Shown: positions 37,846 to 47,550 of the stretch, piece after piece
Position numbering within the stretch: the first letter of the stretch is position 1
Layout of the letters: every line of letters begins with the position of its first letter
Assembly: GCF_012928505.1 (NCBI RefSeq)
Contig: NZ_JABBJN010000003.1
Span: 124,001-188,000 of the forward strand
Origin: Achromobacter sp. Bel
GTDB taxonomy: Bacteria; Pseudomonadota; Gammaproteobacteria; Burkholderiales; Burkholderiaceae_B
Direction of reading: 5' to 3'
DNA length: 64,000 bases
The notes under the pieces: model-generated
Database searches by the model: none
Told to the model about the DNA's origin: nothing
What the model saw: only the letters and a program-made list of their open reading frames with translations
Position numbers and translations under genes: made by a program

Positions 37846-39249
37846 TTATTTTTTGTTCGCTGCATGCGCCGGGGGAATGTGACCCCCCACCTGCGCGGGC
37901 GCATGGACCGAAAACACCGAGCCTTTGCCCGGCGTGGACCGTAGCCGGATCTCAAAGCCCAGCAACCCGGTCAGCCGCCGCACGATGGCCAGCCCTAACC
38001 CCAGGCCCAGGCCCTGCCCCGCCGGCGTGTTGCCGACCCGCGTGAATTCATTGAAGACGGCGTCTTGCGCGTCGGGTGCGATGCCGACGCCCGTGTCCCA
38101 CACCTGGATCAGCGCGCCCCCCTGCCGCGGGCGGGCGCACAGCAGCACGCCGCCCCGGGGCGTATACGACATCGCGTTGCTCAGCAGGTTATGCAGGATG
38201 CGGCGCAACAAGGTGGGATCGGTCTCCAGCACCAGATGCGTGGGCAGCACGGACAGACGCAAGCCTTGCGCCTGCGCCTGGGGTTCGAAATCCTGCCGCA
38301 TCTCGTCGAACAGCGCGTCCAGGCTGACGGGGCGGCGTTCGATGCGCAGCAGGTGCGCGTCCATGCGGGACACGTCCAGCAAGCCGTCCAGCAGCCGGTT
38401 CAGGCTGGCCAGAACGGTTTGCTGGCGCTGCGCGACGTGCAGCACGTCCTGCGGCGTGGCGTCGCCCTGCTGGGCACGGCTGGCAAGGATGTCGGTGAAC
38501 AGGCCCAGCGCATGCACGGGTTGGCGCAGGTCATGGCCGGCGGCTGCCAGGAAACGCGTCTTGGCCTGGTCGGCGGCCGCCACGCGGTCGCGTTCACGCT
38601 GCAGGTCGCCGATCAGGCCCAGGTTCTCGAACCGCAGCGACACGGTGGTCTTCAGGCTGCGGTAGGTGATGGCGCTGAAATACATGTTCACGCCCAGCAG
38701 GCAGAACGCGAATGCGGCATACACCAGATGCAGCGTGTCTGCCTGGATCAGGCAGGCCACGGTGAACGGCGCCAGCATGCCCAGCGCCGAACCCGCGTAG
38801 GCGGGCGGGTAGGCCGATAGCGACGGCACCGCACCGCTGCACATGCCGGCCAGCATCACGCAGCCGAACGCCAGCATCATGTCATCGTTCGACAGCACCG
38901 CCGCCAGGCCAGCCAGGCCCCATAGCACGCCGGACAACCACGACAGCACACAAAACGCCGAGACCCAGCCCTGCACGTCCGTTGCCGCGATCTGGCGCCG
39001 CAGGAAACGGCGGTTCACGACCACCCGCAACGCCGTCAGCAGGTACAACGCGGCAGCCCAGGCGGCCAGCAGCCAGACGGGCACGCTGGCGCGCATCACG
39101 TAGGCGACGGGGATGACGATGGCGAAGTTGGCGAACAGCACGCCGTAGGACTGCCGGTAAAGCAGGCGGGCCAATTCGGCCCGATGGGACGTGCCGGCGT
39201 CCTGGGAGGAAAGCGCAGAGGGCGGGGAGAGCGCGGCTGGGGCGATCAT
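37846..39249 (-). CDS. membrane sensor histidine kinase, now without a partner
   Basis: A 467-residue hybrid-like kinase with about six hydrophobic spans in residues 30-200 and no large periplasmic domain. The phospho-acceptor box is GHDLRQPVHALG (His239). The ATPase domain has N, G1 and G2 boxes (LHNLLSNAMSYTP, VWDTGVGIA, GQGLGLGLGLAIV). The HDLRQP box places it with kinases that normally pair with a NarL/FixJ-type regulator. That partner, 20 bp away on the other strand, is broken. Confidence 0.92.
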   Translation of the reverse strand: MIAPAALSPPSALSSQDAGTSHRAELARLLYRQSYGVLFANFAIVIPVAYVMRASVPVWLLAAWAAALYLLTALRVVVNRRFLRRQIAATDVQGWVSAFCVLSWLSGVLWGLAGLAAVLSNDDMMLAFGCVMLAGMCSGAVPSLSAYPPAYAGSALGMLAPFTVACLIQADTLHLVYAAFAFCLLGVNMYFSAITYRSLKTTVSLRFENLGLIGDLQRERDRVAAADQAKTRFLAAAGHDLRQPVHALGLFTDILASRAQQGDATPQDVLHVAQRQQTVLASLNRLLDGLLDVSRMDAHLLRIERRPVSLDALFDEMRQDFEPQAQAQGLRLSVLPTHLVLETDPTLLRRILHNLLSNAMSYTPRGGVLLCARPRQGGALIQVWDTGVGIAPDAQDAVFNEFTRVGNTPAGQGLGLGLGLAIVRRLTGLLGFEIRLRSTPGKGSVFSVHAPAQVGGHIPPAHAANKK

Positions 39250-39269
39250 GCGCCTGATGAGTCCCTATA

Positions 39270-39477
39270 ATGAAGCATCATTTTGACACAAATACTGCCC
39301 CCTTCCCGAGTAGCTTCATCCCCAAGCCTGCCCCGCTGCGCATCCTGCTTGGCCGACGACCACGGCATCATGCGCGAGGGCTTGAGGATGCTGCTTGCAG
39401 GCGTTGAGGCCCCCATCGGCGCCGTGGACGAGGCCGCCACCGGCGAACAGGTGCTGGCGCTGCTGGCGGCGCATTAA
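39270..39477 (+). pseudogene. remnant of a NarL-type response regulator (frameshifted and truncated)
   Basis: From ATG 39270 the frame reads into the start of a receiver domain (APLRILL). One extra base at about 39348-39350 throws it out of frame, to a stop at 39405-39407. The +1 frame continues the receiver (ADDHGIMREGLRMLLAG, then AATGEQVLALLAAH) and stops at 39477, before the phospho-acceptor aspartate. The HTH output domain is absent. The sequence after 39477 is AT-rich and unrelated. Divergent position beside the kinase shows it was its partner. Confidence 0.88.
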
Positions 39478-39626
39478 CGTTTCCTGCTTTATCGTTACAT
39501 TTGTCGTTTCATTGACTGCTACTGCTGGTTACAGTGCTGCCTTCCCCATTTTTGACAGGCACCTGACATGTGGCACGTCCGGCTTGGCGCATTCCTCCCC
39601 GCGGCCCCCTCCCGCGCCCTCGTGCA

Positions 39627-42600
39627 ATGAGGGCCGCGATCAAGCCCCTGACGCTGGCGTTGGCGCTTGCCCTGCCCAGCCTGCCCGACGCGGCGCAAGC
39701 CGATTCGTGGATCGACCGGTGCACCACCAGCTACTACGGCCAAGGCTCCGACACGTACTGCCATCAGGCCTACAGTGAAGGCCTGGCCGCCGTGCTGACC
39801 GGATCGCGCGACGACGGCGCAGGCGCCTGGGGCTACATCGACAAGCAAGGCCGCATGGCCATCGCCCCGGCCTACACCGAGGCCTCGCCGTTTCAGAACG
39901 GCCTGGCCGCGGTCAGCCAGGACGGCCGGTGGGGCTATATCGACACCAAGGGCCAGTGGGTCATCAAGCCCCGCTTCGGCAGCGCGTCGGGCTTCAATGC
40001 TGAAGGCACGGCCCTGGTCGAAGAAGACGAACGCGACGTACTGATCAATCGCCAGGGCAAGGCCATCAAGACGTTCGAACTGGGCACGCGCACCTGGGGT
40101 TTCCAGCCAGGGCAGAAACTCGCGTCGATCGAAGTGCCCACGCCGCCGCGCCTGTTCAATATTGCAACGGGCAAGGCCGCCACCCTGCCGGCGGGCGTGA
40201 TGACGCTGGCCGCCCCCACGGACGGCTATCTGCCCGCCCAATTGCGTGAATCCCGCTACAACGGCTGGTGGGGCCTGCTGGATGACAACGGCCGCTGGGC
40301 CGTGCCGCCGGACGTGCTGCGCTCGCAAGCGGCGCCGATCCGCGATGGCGGCGTGCTGGCCGTGCGCCGCGACGAAAAATGGGAATTCGTGGATCCGCGC
40401 GGCACGGCCTTGTCGCAGACGCGCTACCAACGCGTGGATCGGGTGGCTGACGGCCTGTGGCTGGTCACGCCCGAAAACGGCAAGCCGTCGTTGCTGGACG
40501 CCAAGCTCCAGACCGTGCACACCTTCTCGAATCCTTACGTAGGCTTTCAGGAGCGCGAGGGCTGGCGCTACCTGCCCGATGTCTCGATGACGCTGCTGAT
40601 CAGTCCCGCCGGCACGCTCGAGCAGCTGGCGCTGGGCAATGGCCGTGTCGAGATCAATCAAGGGCGTGCCTGGGTTTACGGCGTGCCGGCGTCGTCAGCA
40701 GCGGCTGGTGCGGCGGATGACGCCGCCCGCGCGACCGGTCTGGCGGATGCCGCGAAGGAAGACGTCCCGGGCGAAGCCGAGGCTGCCGAGGCCGCCGACG
40801 CGGCGGGCATCGCCGTCGAAGCCGGCCCCGCCGAGGACGCCGCCATATCCGCGGCCGCCGATACCGCCGCGACCGTCATGACGGACGTCGCGACGCCCGC
40901 GCCCGCCGTGGACAGCTCGCAGGCGGCTTCCGAACCGGTTGCCGCAACCGCCGCCGCTGCGGACGCGACCATCTCCACGCTCCAGATCGACGACGACAGC
41001 CAGACGACATCCATGGCCGCGCCGGGGGTCGAAGTCCTGGTCCAGGTCTACGCCCAGGACGGCAAGCCGCTGCTGAACGCGGACGCCGTCGCGCAATTGC
41101 GCGCCTACCAGATCACCGCCTTTTCGCCTGGCAAGGCAGCCCTGCGTGGAGGGGCCGCGGCGGCCATGCCGCTGGCGCTGCTGCGAACCGATGACTATCA
41201 GCAGCCCCCGTCGATCCTGACGGCGGAAGGCAACGTGGTCTCGAACCCGGAATGGGATGCCATCGACGCCTATGACGCGACGATGCCGCTGATCGTACGC
41301 ACGACCGGCGGCAAGTTCGGCGCCATCGACGGCAAGGGCGACTGGGCGGTGCCGCCCAAGTACAGCGGCATACGCAAATTCAGCGGCGCCTACACCTGGG
41401 CCCGCACGCCGGGGATGAGCCGCGACGACGCCCTGCTGATCGACGCGCGCGGCAAGACAGTGCCGATCCCCGCCGACGTCGCGGCCGACGCCACGCACCT
41501 TGACGGCGACCTGCTGCTTTACCGCGCGCCGGACGAGAACCGCGCGCGCCGCTGGGGCATCTGGAACATCCGCCTGGCCGCGCCGGCGCTGAAACCCGTC
41601 TACGAGCACATCGAGGAATTCGAAGACGACTGGACCCGCGTCCAGGACAAGGACCACTGGGGCATCGTCAACCGCGAAGGCCAGTGGGTCGTGCGTCCCA
41701 CGCACGATAGCGCCTACAAGATGGAGTATCTGGGCAACGGCTTCACGCTGGTGGACGACCCCGACGCCAAGGACACCGCCAACCGCTACGCGCAGAGCCC
41801 CTACCGTCTGATCAACCTTCGCACCGGCAAGGCCAGCGACACGATCTACGGCAAGCCCGACAAGATCAAGGACGGACGCTATGTCGGTGAACTGGCTGAC
41901 GGCAGCGCCGTGCTGTTCGACGCGCAGGGCCGCGCCACCCGCCTCTCGGAGGGCAAGCCGGAAAGCCGGGACCAGTACGGCGACTGGATCATCATGCGCA
42001 ACGACGAACGCGAAGGCGCGATCGACGCCCGGGGCAATTTCGCCGTTCCCGCGCTGTATGGCGAATTCAATCCGTTCTTCGTGCAGCCCGAAGGCCTGGC
42101 GCGCGTCAATCTGGGTACGGGTTACCGCGTGATCGACCAACATGGCAAGACGGTGCTGGAAAAACGCGGGGACGGCTTCCCGCTGGCGTCGATGCAGCGC
42201 CTGCTGTTCACCGACGCGTCGGAATCCAGCACCATCATGACCGACCTGCAAGGCCGGGAAATCACGCGTTTCGCAGGACGCTATTCCGTGGAGTACAGCC
42301 GCGCCAGCGAAGGCGTCGCGCCCTACAGCGACGAAAGCGGCCGCTCGGGCTTCGTGAACGCGGACGGCAAGCGCGTCGTCGGCACGCACTTCAGCGAACT
42401 GGGCCCGATGAAAGATGGCCTGGCACGCGCACGCCGCCTGGAGCGCACCGGCAAGTTGTATGGCTTCATCGATTTGAGCGGGCGCTACGCGATTGCGCCA
42501 GCCTTCACGTGGGCCGACGATTTCCATGACGGGCGTGCGATGGTCCGCCGCGACGGGCTGGTCGAATTCATCGACACCCGCGGCAAGATGGCCGCCCTGT

Positions 42601-42731
42601 TCGGCGTGCTGTGCGACAAAGTGGTGATCTTTGACGCGGAGGAAAACCTCACGTGGCCGCACGAGGCGCTGACCTGCCCCGAAGCCACGCAAGTGCCTCC
42701 CCCTGCCCTCGACAACGCCAAAGCAGAATAA
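39627..42731 (+). CDS. large exported WG-repeat protein (first of tandem pair)
   Basis: A 1034-residue protein with a signal peptide (cleavage near AAQA-DS). It has about ten WG-type repeats (GAWGYIDKQGRMAIAPAY, GRWGYIDTKGQWVIKPRF, KLYGFIDLSGRYAIAPAF) in two blocks. Between them, at about residues 355-455, lies a long Ala/Asp/Glu-rich low-complexity segment. The mature N-terminus and the extreme C-terminus (VLC...LTC) each hold two cysteines. WG repeats form beta structures thought to bind partners; the role here is unknown. It is probably periplasmic or secreted. It ends two bases before its paralogue. Confidence 0.9.
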   Translation: MRAAIKPLTLALALALPSLPDAAQADSWIDRCTTSYYGQGSDTYCHQAYSEGLAAVLTGSRDDGAGAWGYIDKQGRMAIAPAYTEASPFQNGLAAVSQDGRWGYIDTKGQWVIKPRFGSASGFNAEGTALVEEDERDVLINRQGKAIKTFELGTRTWGFQPGQKLASIEVPTPPRLFNIATGKAATLPAGVMTLAAPTDGYLPAQLRESRYNGWWGLLDDNGRWAVPPDVLRSQAAPIRDGGVLAVRRDEKWEFVDPRGTALSQTRYQRVDRVADGLWLVTPENGKPSLLDAKLQTVHTFSNPYVGFQEREGWRYLPDVSMTLLISPAGTLEQLALGNGRVEINQGRAWVYGVPASSAAAGAADDAARATGLADAAKEDVPGEAEAAEAADAAGIAVEAGPAEDAAISAAADTAATVMTDVATPAPAVDSSQAASEPVAATAAAADATISTLQIDDDSQTTSMAAPGVEVLVQVYAQDGKPLLNADAVAQLRAYQITAFSPGKAALRGGAAAAMPLALLRTDDYQQPPSILTAEGNVVSNPEWDAIDAYDATMPLIVRTTGGKFGAIDGKGDWAVPPKYSGIRKFSGAYTWARTPGMSRDDALLIDARGKTVPIPADVAADATHLDGDLLLYRAPDENRARRWGIWNIRLAAPALKPVYEHIEEFEDDWTRVQDKDHWGIVNREGQWVVRPTHDSAYKMEYLGNGFTLVDDPDAKDTANRYAQSPYRLINLRTGKASDTIYGKPDKIKDGRYVGELADGSAVLFDAQGRATRLSEGKPESRDQYGDWIIMRNDEREGAIDARGNFAVPALYGEFNPFFVQPEGLARVNLGTGYRVIDQHGKTVLEKRGDGFPLASMQRLLFTDASESSTIMTDLQGREITRFAGRYSVEYSRASEGVAPYSDESGRSGFVNADGKRVVGTHFSELGPMKDGLARARRLERTGKLYGFIDLSGRYAIAPAFTWADDFHDGRAMVRRDGLVEFIDTRGKMAALFGVLCDKVVIFDAEENLTWPHEALTCPEATQVPPPALDNAKAE

Positions 42732-42733
42732 CC

Positions 42734-45625
42734 ATGACGTCACGCGTGATCCGCACCACCCGACTCGCCTGCGCCATTGCCGCGCTGGGCGCATCCCTGT
42801 CCGCGCATGCGCAAAGCGGCCATCAATATTGCCTGGAAGAAGGCAGCTACCGTACCGATGCCTACGCCGACGACATCACCAGCAGCAGTCCCTTCAGCAA
42901 CGGCTGCATCCGCGCGCTGTCGGATGGTCGTGCCGCGGTGCTGCTGCCCTCGGCCCTGGAGAACATCAACCGCGTGCCCATGGACCAGTCGCTGCGTCGC
43001 CACGCCTGGGGCTTTCTGGACCAGAACGGCCGGCTGGCGATCCGCCCGCTGTTCGAGGATGTGCGCGATTTCCGCCACGGTCTGGCCGCCGTCCAATGGC
43101 AGGGAAAATGGGGCTTTATCGACACGCGGGGCCGGATGGCCGTGCCGCCGCGTTATGACAGCGTCCAGGACTACGCCGAGATCGGCCTGGCGGTGGCCAC
43201 GCTGGACGGGCGCCAGCAATTGATCGACCGCCAGGGCGAGCCGGTGGGCGAACCGCTGGACGCCGGCATTCAGAACCTGTTCCTGGCCGACGGCGTGCCG
43301 GCGCGCGCCGCCGTGCAATACAAGCAGGAATACCGCGGCGTCAATGGCGAGCGCCGTTTCGCCAAGCCCGGCATCACCGTCACGCAGACCTATGGCCAGG
43401 GCTTGTACATCGCCACCAACGACGAACACCGCTATGGCGTTGTGGACGGCGACTGGAACTGGGTGGTCGAACCGACCTACGAAGACATCCTGACGCAGCG
43501 CGACGGCCGGCCGGCCGTCGCCTACGGTCGCGAGGGCGCCGTGCTGATCGGCCTGGACGGCAAGGTGGCCGGCGCGGACCAGCATTACAACAGCCTGCAG
43601 CCGGTGGGCCGCGCGTTCTGGAGCGCCGAGCTGGACGGCCGCAAGGGCTATGCCGTGCTGGACGCGACGGGCGCGGTCGTCACGACCATGAAGCCGGACG
43701 AAGCCCAGGCATCCCAGCGATTTCAGGACACCATCGTCTATCCCGTCGGCGAAACGCTCATGGCCCTGGTGCCGGGGCAGCCCGCGCCGATCAAGCTGGG
43801 CGGCGCATTGGCCCCCAGCCGGGACGAAGAAGGCTTCGTGATGTTCACCGATTCGTCGGGCGCGCCCGCCGGCGTGCTCACGCCCAAGGGCGCCTGGCTG
43901 AGCGGCGACACCGCGCCGGCCTGGCTGCCCCAGGCCGGACAGATCGAGGTGCACCAGGGCAGGCTATGGATCAGGAAGCAGGAAGGCGGACTGCTGAACG
44001 TGGTGGACGCCGATGGCCGCGTGCTGCTCAAGCCCGAAGCGGTGGAAGCGACGCAAAGCATGGAACTGAAGGCCCTGCCGTTGAACCTCGCGGGCGGGCC
44101 GCTGGGCATGCTGGGCCAAGGGCATTGCCAATGCGGCGCGACAGGCGCCGGCCTGTTGCTGGCCGACGGCAGCATGGTCACCGATCCGTCGTGGACGGAC
44201 CTGATCGCGCTGGACGGCTCCGATGACTACCGCAGCGACGATCCGGAGTACCAGGATGGCCCGGACGCGCTGAAGCCGGAACAATTGCGCTACGCCGCCG
44301 AGACCCCGCGCGGCCTGCAACTGCTGGACGCCCGGGGGCAGCCGTTGAAGCTGCCGGTGCAACAGCATATCGGCACATTCCGCCATGGCTATGCGCTGAT
44401 CTACGCCATCGGCGTCAGCCGCATGATCGACCGCGACGGCAAGACCTATGACCTGCCCGACGCCTTCCAGACCGACATCGTCGCGCCCGGCGTGGTCCGG
44501 TTCCTGACAAGCGCCAGCGAAGATGCGCGATGGGGCCTGTACGATTTCGTGGCTGGCAAGGAACTGGCCGCGCCCGCTTTCCACCAGATCGGGCACTTCC
44601 AGAACGGCCAGGCCGTCGCCTCGATGGGCGCGGACCGCGTGGGCGTGATCGATCTGCAGGGGCGCTGGATCGTGCCGGCAAAGCATCACGGCGTCGCCCG
44701 CGTCAACGACAAGCTGTGGAAGGTGCTGCAGGCGGGCGGGCAAGCGGAAGACTACGAACGCGCCGCCGCGGTGTTCAACGACCAGGGCCGCGCACTGACG
44801 TCGTTCCAGCCCCACCTGCAGATCTCTGCCGCACAGGGCGGATCCATCTCGGCCGACAGCGAACAGAACCGTTGGATCGTGTCGGCCGACGGCAGCAGCG
44901 CGCTGGACCTGCAGGATGCCACCTACTCCCGCATCGGCGACTGGCTGGAGATCCGCCGTGCCGTGCGCTACGGCTATCTGAACGCCCAGGGCGCGTGGCA
45001 AATTGCCCCTTCGGCCTCCATCGGTTCGGTCTTCCATGGCACGCCCGCGCGCGCACTGTCCGCCGACGACTCCGGTTCGCGGCTGATCGACGCCACGGGC
45101 AAGACCGTCGCCACCTTGCCGGACGGCGATTGGCGCTGGCCCCAGGGCTCCGACTTGCTGCTGCGGCATTACGTCGCGAACGGCAAGACCATGACCGATT
45201 ACGCCGGGCTGGACGGCAAGCCGCGGATGAAAGTGGAAGGCACGGCATCTGCGTTCTCGGAGGGCCGCGCGGTCACGCTGCTGTCCACCCGCGCGGTGCG
45301 CGCGGTCGACGCCAAGGGCACGTTGAGCGGACCGGCATTCGACGCGCTGGGCACGATGCACGACGGCTTGGCGCCCGCCCGCACCGACCTCGACTTCGGC
45401 TATGTGGACAGCCAGGGCAAGTTCATCATCCCGACCGCCTACAGCGCCGTCACGCCATTCGCCGATCAGCGCGCCGTCGTGTCCACGATGGACCTGTCGA
45501 AGATCATCGACCCCGCGGGCAATGCGCTCGCCCGCGTCGAAATGGTGTGCGGCATGCGTACCCTGTACGGCAGTGCCGGCCAGCGCCTGTGGCCGCTGTC
45601 CCTGCCGGCGCGCTGCCGCCGCTAG
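42734..45625 (+). CDS. large exported WG-repeat protein (second of tandem pair)
   Basis: A 963-residue paralogue of the preceding gene, with its own signal peptide (MTSRVIRTTRLACAIAALGA, cleavage after AHA). WG units include HAWGFLDQNGRLAIRPLF, GKWGFIDTRGRMAVPPRY and LDFGYVDSQGKFIIPTAY. The C-terminal cap MVC...LWPLSLPARC matches that of the first protein. The Ala-rich insert of the first protein is missing. It starts two bases after the upstream stop, so the pair is one transcript, perhaps making a heteromeric envelope complex. Function unknown. Confidence 0.9.
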   Translation: MTSRVIRTTRLACAIAALGASLSAHAQSGHQYCLEEGSYRTDAYADDITSSSPFSNGCIRALSDGRAAVLLPSALENINRVPMDQSLRRHAWGFLDQNGRLAIRPLFEDVRDFRHGLAAVQWQGKWGFIDTRGRMAVPPRYDSVQDYAEIGLAVATLDGRQQLIDRQGEPVGEPLDAGIQNLFLADGVPARAAVQYKQEYRGVNGERRFAKPGITVTQTYGQGLYIATNDEHRYGVVDGDWNWVVEPTYEDILTQRDGRPAVAYGREGAVLIGLDGKVAGADQHYNSLQPVGRAFWSAELDGRKGYAVLDATGAVVTTMKPDEAQASQRFQDTIVYPVGETLMALVPGQPAPIKLGGALAPSRDEEGFVMFTDSSGAPAGVLTPKGAWLSGDTAPAWLPQAGQIEVHQGRLWIRKQEGGLLNVVDADGRVLLKPEAVEATQSMELKALPLNLAGGPLGMLGQGHCQCGATGAGLLLADGSMVTDPSWTDLIALDGSDDYRSDDPEYQDGPDALKPEQLRYAAETPRGLQLLDARGQPLKLPVQQHIGTFRHGYALIYAIGVSRMIDRDGKTYDLPDAFQTDIVAPGVVRFLTSASEDARWGLYDFVAGKELAAPAFHQIGHFQNGQAVASMGADRVGVIDLQGRWIVPAKHHGVARVNDKLWKVLQAGGQAEDYERAAAVFNDQGRALTSFQPHLQISAAQGGSISADSEQNRWIVSADGSSALDLQDATYSRIGDWLEIRRAVRYGYLNAQGAWQIAPSASIGSVFHGTPARALSADDSGSRLIDATGKTVATLPDGDWRWPQGSDLLLRHYVANGKTMTDYAGLDGKPRMKVEGTASAFSEGRAVTLLSTRAVRAVDAKGTLSGPAFDALGTMHDGLAPARTDLDFGYVDSQGKFIIPTAYSAVTPFADQRAVVSTMDLSKIIDPAGNALARVEMVCGMRTLYGSAGQRLWPLSLPARCRR

Positions 45626-45636
45626 CGCCCGCGTCT

Positions 45637-45669
45637 TGGCGTTGGGCGCCTATTGCGCGTCCAACGCCA
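45637..45669. terminator. hairpin between convergent genes
   Basis: Perfect 9-bp arms TGGCGTTGG / CCAACGCCA with a 15-base loop, spanning the WG operon end and the last codons of the lyase gene. There is no T-tract, so this is only a candidate. Confidence 0.35.
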
Positions 45670-46510
45670 GATAGCGTTGGGTCTGCACGATGGCTTCGCG
45701 TTCCTTGAAGCTCGTCAGGCGGTCCGCTAGCGCGCTGCTGTCGCCGGTCTGCCGGATGGCGGCCAGCGTGGCCTGCATGGCATGGATGGCGGCGCGCTGC
45801 AGGTCCGACGGGATGATGGCCAGGCGATAGCCCATCGCCGCCAGCTCGGGCAACGGCACCAGCGGGGTCTTGCCGCCGTAGAACATGTTGATGAGCTTCA
45901 ATCCCGGCAGGCGCTCGGCGATGGCGCGGATCTGCTCCAGCGTTTCGGGCGCCTCCACGAACACCATGTCTGCGCCCGCCTTCACATAGCGTTCAGCGCG
46001 CGCGATCGCGGCGTCGAAACCTTCGACCGCGATGGCATCCGTGCGCGCGATGACCAGCGCGTCGGCATCCGAAAGCGTCTGGCGCGCGATGTGCACCTTG
46101 CGGCACATCTCGTCGGCGTCTACCAGGGTCTTGTCGTCCAGATGGCCGCAGCGCTTGGGAAAGGACTGGTCTTCGATATGGAAGGCGGCCACGCCCGCGC
46201 GCTCCATGATGCGCACCGTGCGCTCGACGTTGGCCGACCCGCCGAAACCGGTGTCCGCGTCCGCCACGACCGGCAGCCCGCTGGCGTCGACGATCTTCTC
46301 GACCCGGTCCATCACTTCGGTGAAGCTCAGCAGGCCGATATCCGGATAGCCTGCCGCACGCGCGATGGCGCCGCCGCTGGCGTAGACGGCGTTGAACCCC
46401 GCGGCAGCCACCAGCCGGGCAGACATGCCGTCGTAGGCGCCGGGCGCCACGACGATGTCCTGGGCCAGATGCTGGCGCAATAGCGTGCTGGGTTTGATGC
46501 GGGTGTCCAT
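45650..46510 (-). CDS. isocitrate lyase/PEP mutase superfamily enzyme
   Basis: A 286-residue TIM-barrel C-C lyase with VADADTGFGG (metal-binding aspartates), the family loop FPKRCGH with the active-site cysteine, and ARTDAIAVEGFD. The length and KRCGH are typical of 2-methylisocitrate lyase or carboxyphosphonoenolpyruvate mutase-like lyases. ATG 46510 follows AAGGAA by five bases. No prp genes are near, so methylcitrate use is not supported. It is divergent from a LysR gene that likely controls it. Confidence 0.9.
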   Translation of the reverse strand: MDTRIKPSTLLRQHLAQDIVVAPGAYDGMSARLVAAAGFNAVYASGGAIARAAGYPDIGLLSFTEVMDRVEKIVDASGLPVVADADTGFGGSANVERTVRIMERAGVAAFHIEDQSFPKRCGHLDDKTLVDADEMCRKVHIARQTLSDADALVIARTDAIAVEGFDAAIARAERYVKAGADMVFVEAPETLEQIRAIAERLPGLKLINMFYGGKTPLVPLPELAAMGYRLAIIPSDLQRAAIHAMQATLAAIRQTGDSSALADRLTSFKEREAIVQTQRYLALDAQ

Positions 46511-46569
46511 GTGGGTTCCTTGATGGCGAGTCGTCGATGCGTCCATCATCGGCCCGATGCAATAGAATG

Positions 46570-46582
46570 TCCAATATATGGA
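46570..46582. promoter_or_regulatory. LysR-type box in the lyase / LysR intergenic region
   Basis: TCCAATATATGGA has outer arms TCCA / TGGA and an exact T-N11-A spacing, in the AT-rich 104-bp gap between the divergent genes. Confidence 0.45.
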
Positions 46583-46614
46583 AAATTGATAATTAGTATT
46601 TTTTAGATATTAAA

Positions 46615-47496
46615 ATGGAACTGCGTCATTTGCGTTATTTCGTCGTGACGGCCGAGGCCCAGCACTTCACGCGTGCCGCGGAACTGCTGGGCATGGCGCA
46701 GCCTCCGCTCAGCCAGCAGATCCGTCAGCTGGAGCACGAAGTCGGCACGCCGCTGTTCGATCGGACGGGACGCGGGGTCGTGCTGAATGACGCCGGCCGC
46801 GCCTTCCTCGCCTGCGCGCAAGACATCCTGCAACGTGCGCAAGCGGCCGTGCAGACGGCGCAGCGCGCCGCGCGCGGCGAGGTGGGAGAGCTGACGCTGG
46901 GTTTCACCGAGTCCGCGTCGTTCAACGGTGTCGTGACCGAGCTGATCCGCCAGTACCGACAGCAATATCCCGATGTGGAGATGACGCTGTCGCAAGGCGA
47001 TAGCGAGACGCTGGTGGCGCAGTTGCGCGAAGGCACCATCGACGCCGCCTTCGTGCGGCCGCCCTTCGCGCTGGATGGCGGCCTGACGTTCACGCAGCTG
47101 GCGGAAGAACCCCTGGTGGTGGCCTTGCCGCTGGGCCACGCGCTGGCGAGGAAGAAACGGCTGGCGCCCGGGGACCTGACGCAGGAGCGCTTCATCCTGT
47201 ATTCCCGCAAGTCGGGGTACGGCCTCAGCGCCGACATCATGGCGGCGTGCCGGCAGCACGGCCTGAATCCGCTGATTGGCCAACGCGCGCCGCAGTTGTC
47301 ATCGGCGGTGAACCTGGTGGCGGCAGGCATGGGCGTGGCGGTGGTGCCCGCGTCGTTGCGCCACCTGCGCCCCGACGGCGTGGTCTACCGCCCTTTCGCG
47401 CTGGACTGGCCGCGCGCCGTTCTGGGCCTGGCCGTACGCCAAGACAGGGCCGGTGGCAAAGTGGAGAACCTGCTTCGCCTGGCGCGCAAGGCGTGA
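46615..47496 (+). CDS. LysR-family regulator (BenM/CatM-like)
   Basis: A 293-residue LysR regulator beginning MELRHLRYFVVTAEAQHFTR, the N-terminus typical of the BenM/CatM/CbbR branch. The helix-turn-helix is in residues 18-45 (AAELLGMAQPPLSQQIRQLE). It is divergent from the PEP-mutase/isocitrate-lyase family gene with a short AT-rich promoter gap between them, so it probably regulates that gene. The effector is unknown. Confidence 0.92.
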   Translation: MELRHLRYFVVTAEAQHFTRAAELLGMAQPPLSQQIRQLEHEVGTPLFDRTGRGVVLNDAGRAFLACAQDILQRAQAAVQTAQRAARGEVGELTLGFTESASFNGVVTELIRQYRQQYPDVEMTLSQGDSETLVAQLREGTIDAAFVRPPFALDGGLTFTQLAEEPLVVALPLGHALARKKRLAPGDLTQERFILYSRKSGYGLSADIMAACRQHGLNPLIGQRAPQLSSAVNLVAAGMGVAVVPASLRHLRPDGVVYRPFALDWPRAVLGLAVRQDRAGGKVENLLRLARKA

Positions 47497-47550
47497 CACG
47501 GTGGCGGCCCCGACAGCCTCGCGACGCGTGAATTGCCCCGCGCTATCGCG

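Noticed and set aside
39283-39477. Small intact response-regulator gene starting at TTG 39283
   Set aside because: Reading from TTG skips the conserved first strand, which is present in the other frame from ATG 39270. The sequence is better explained as a frameshifted remnant.
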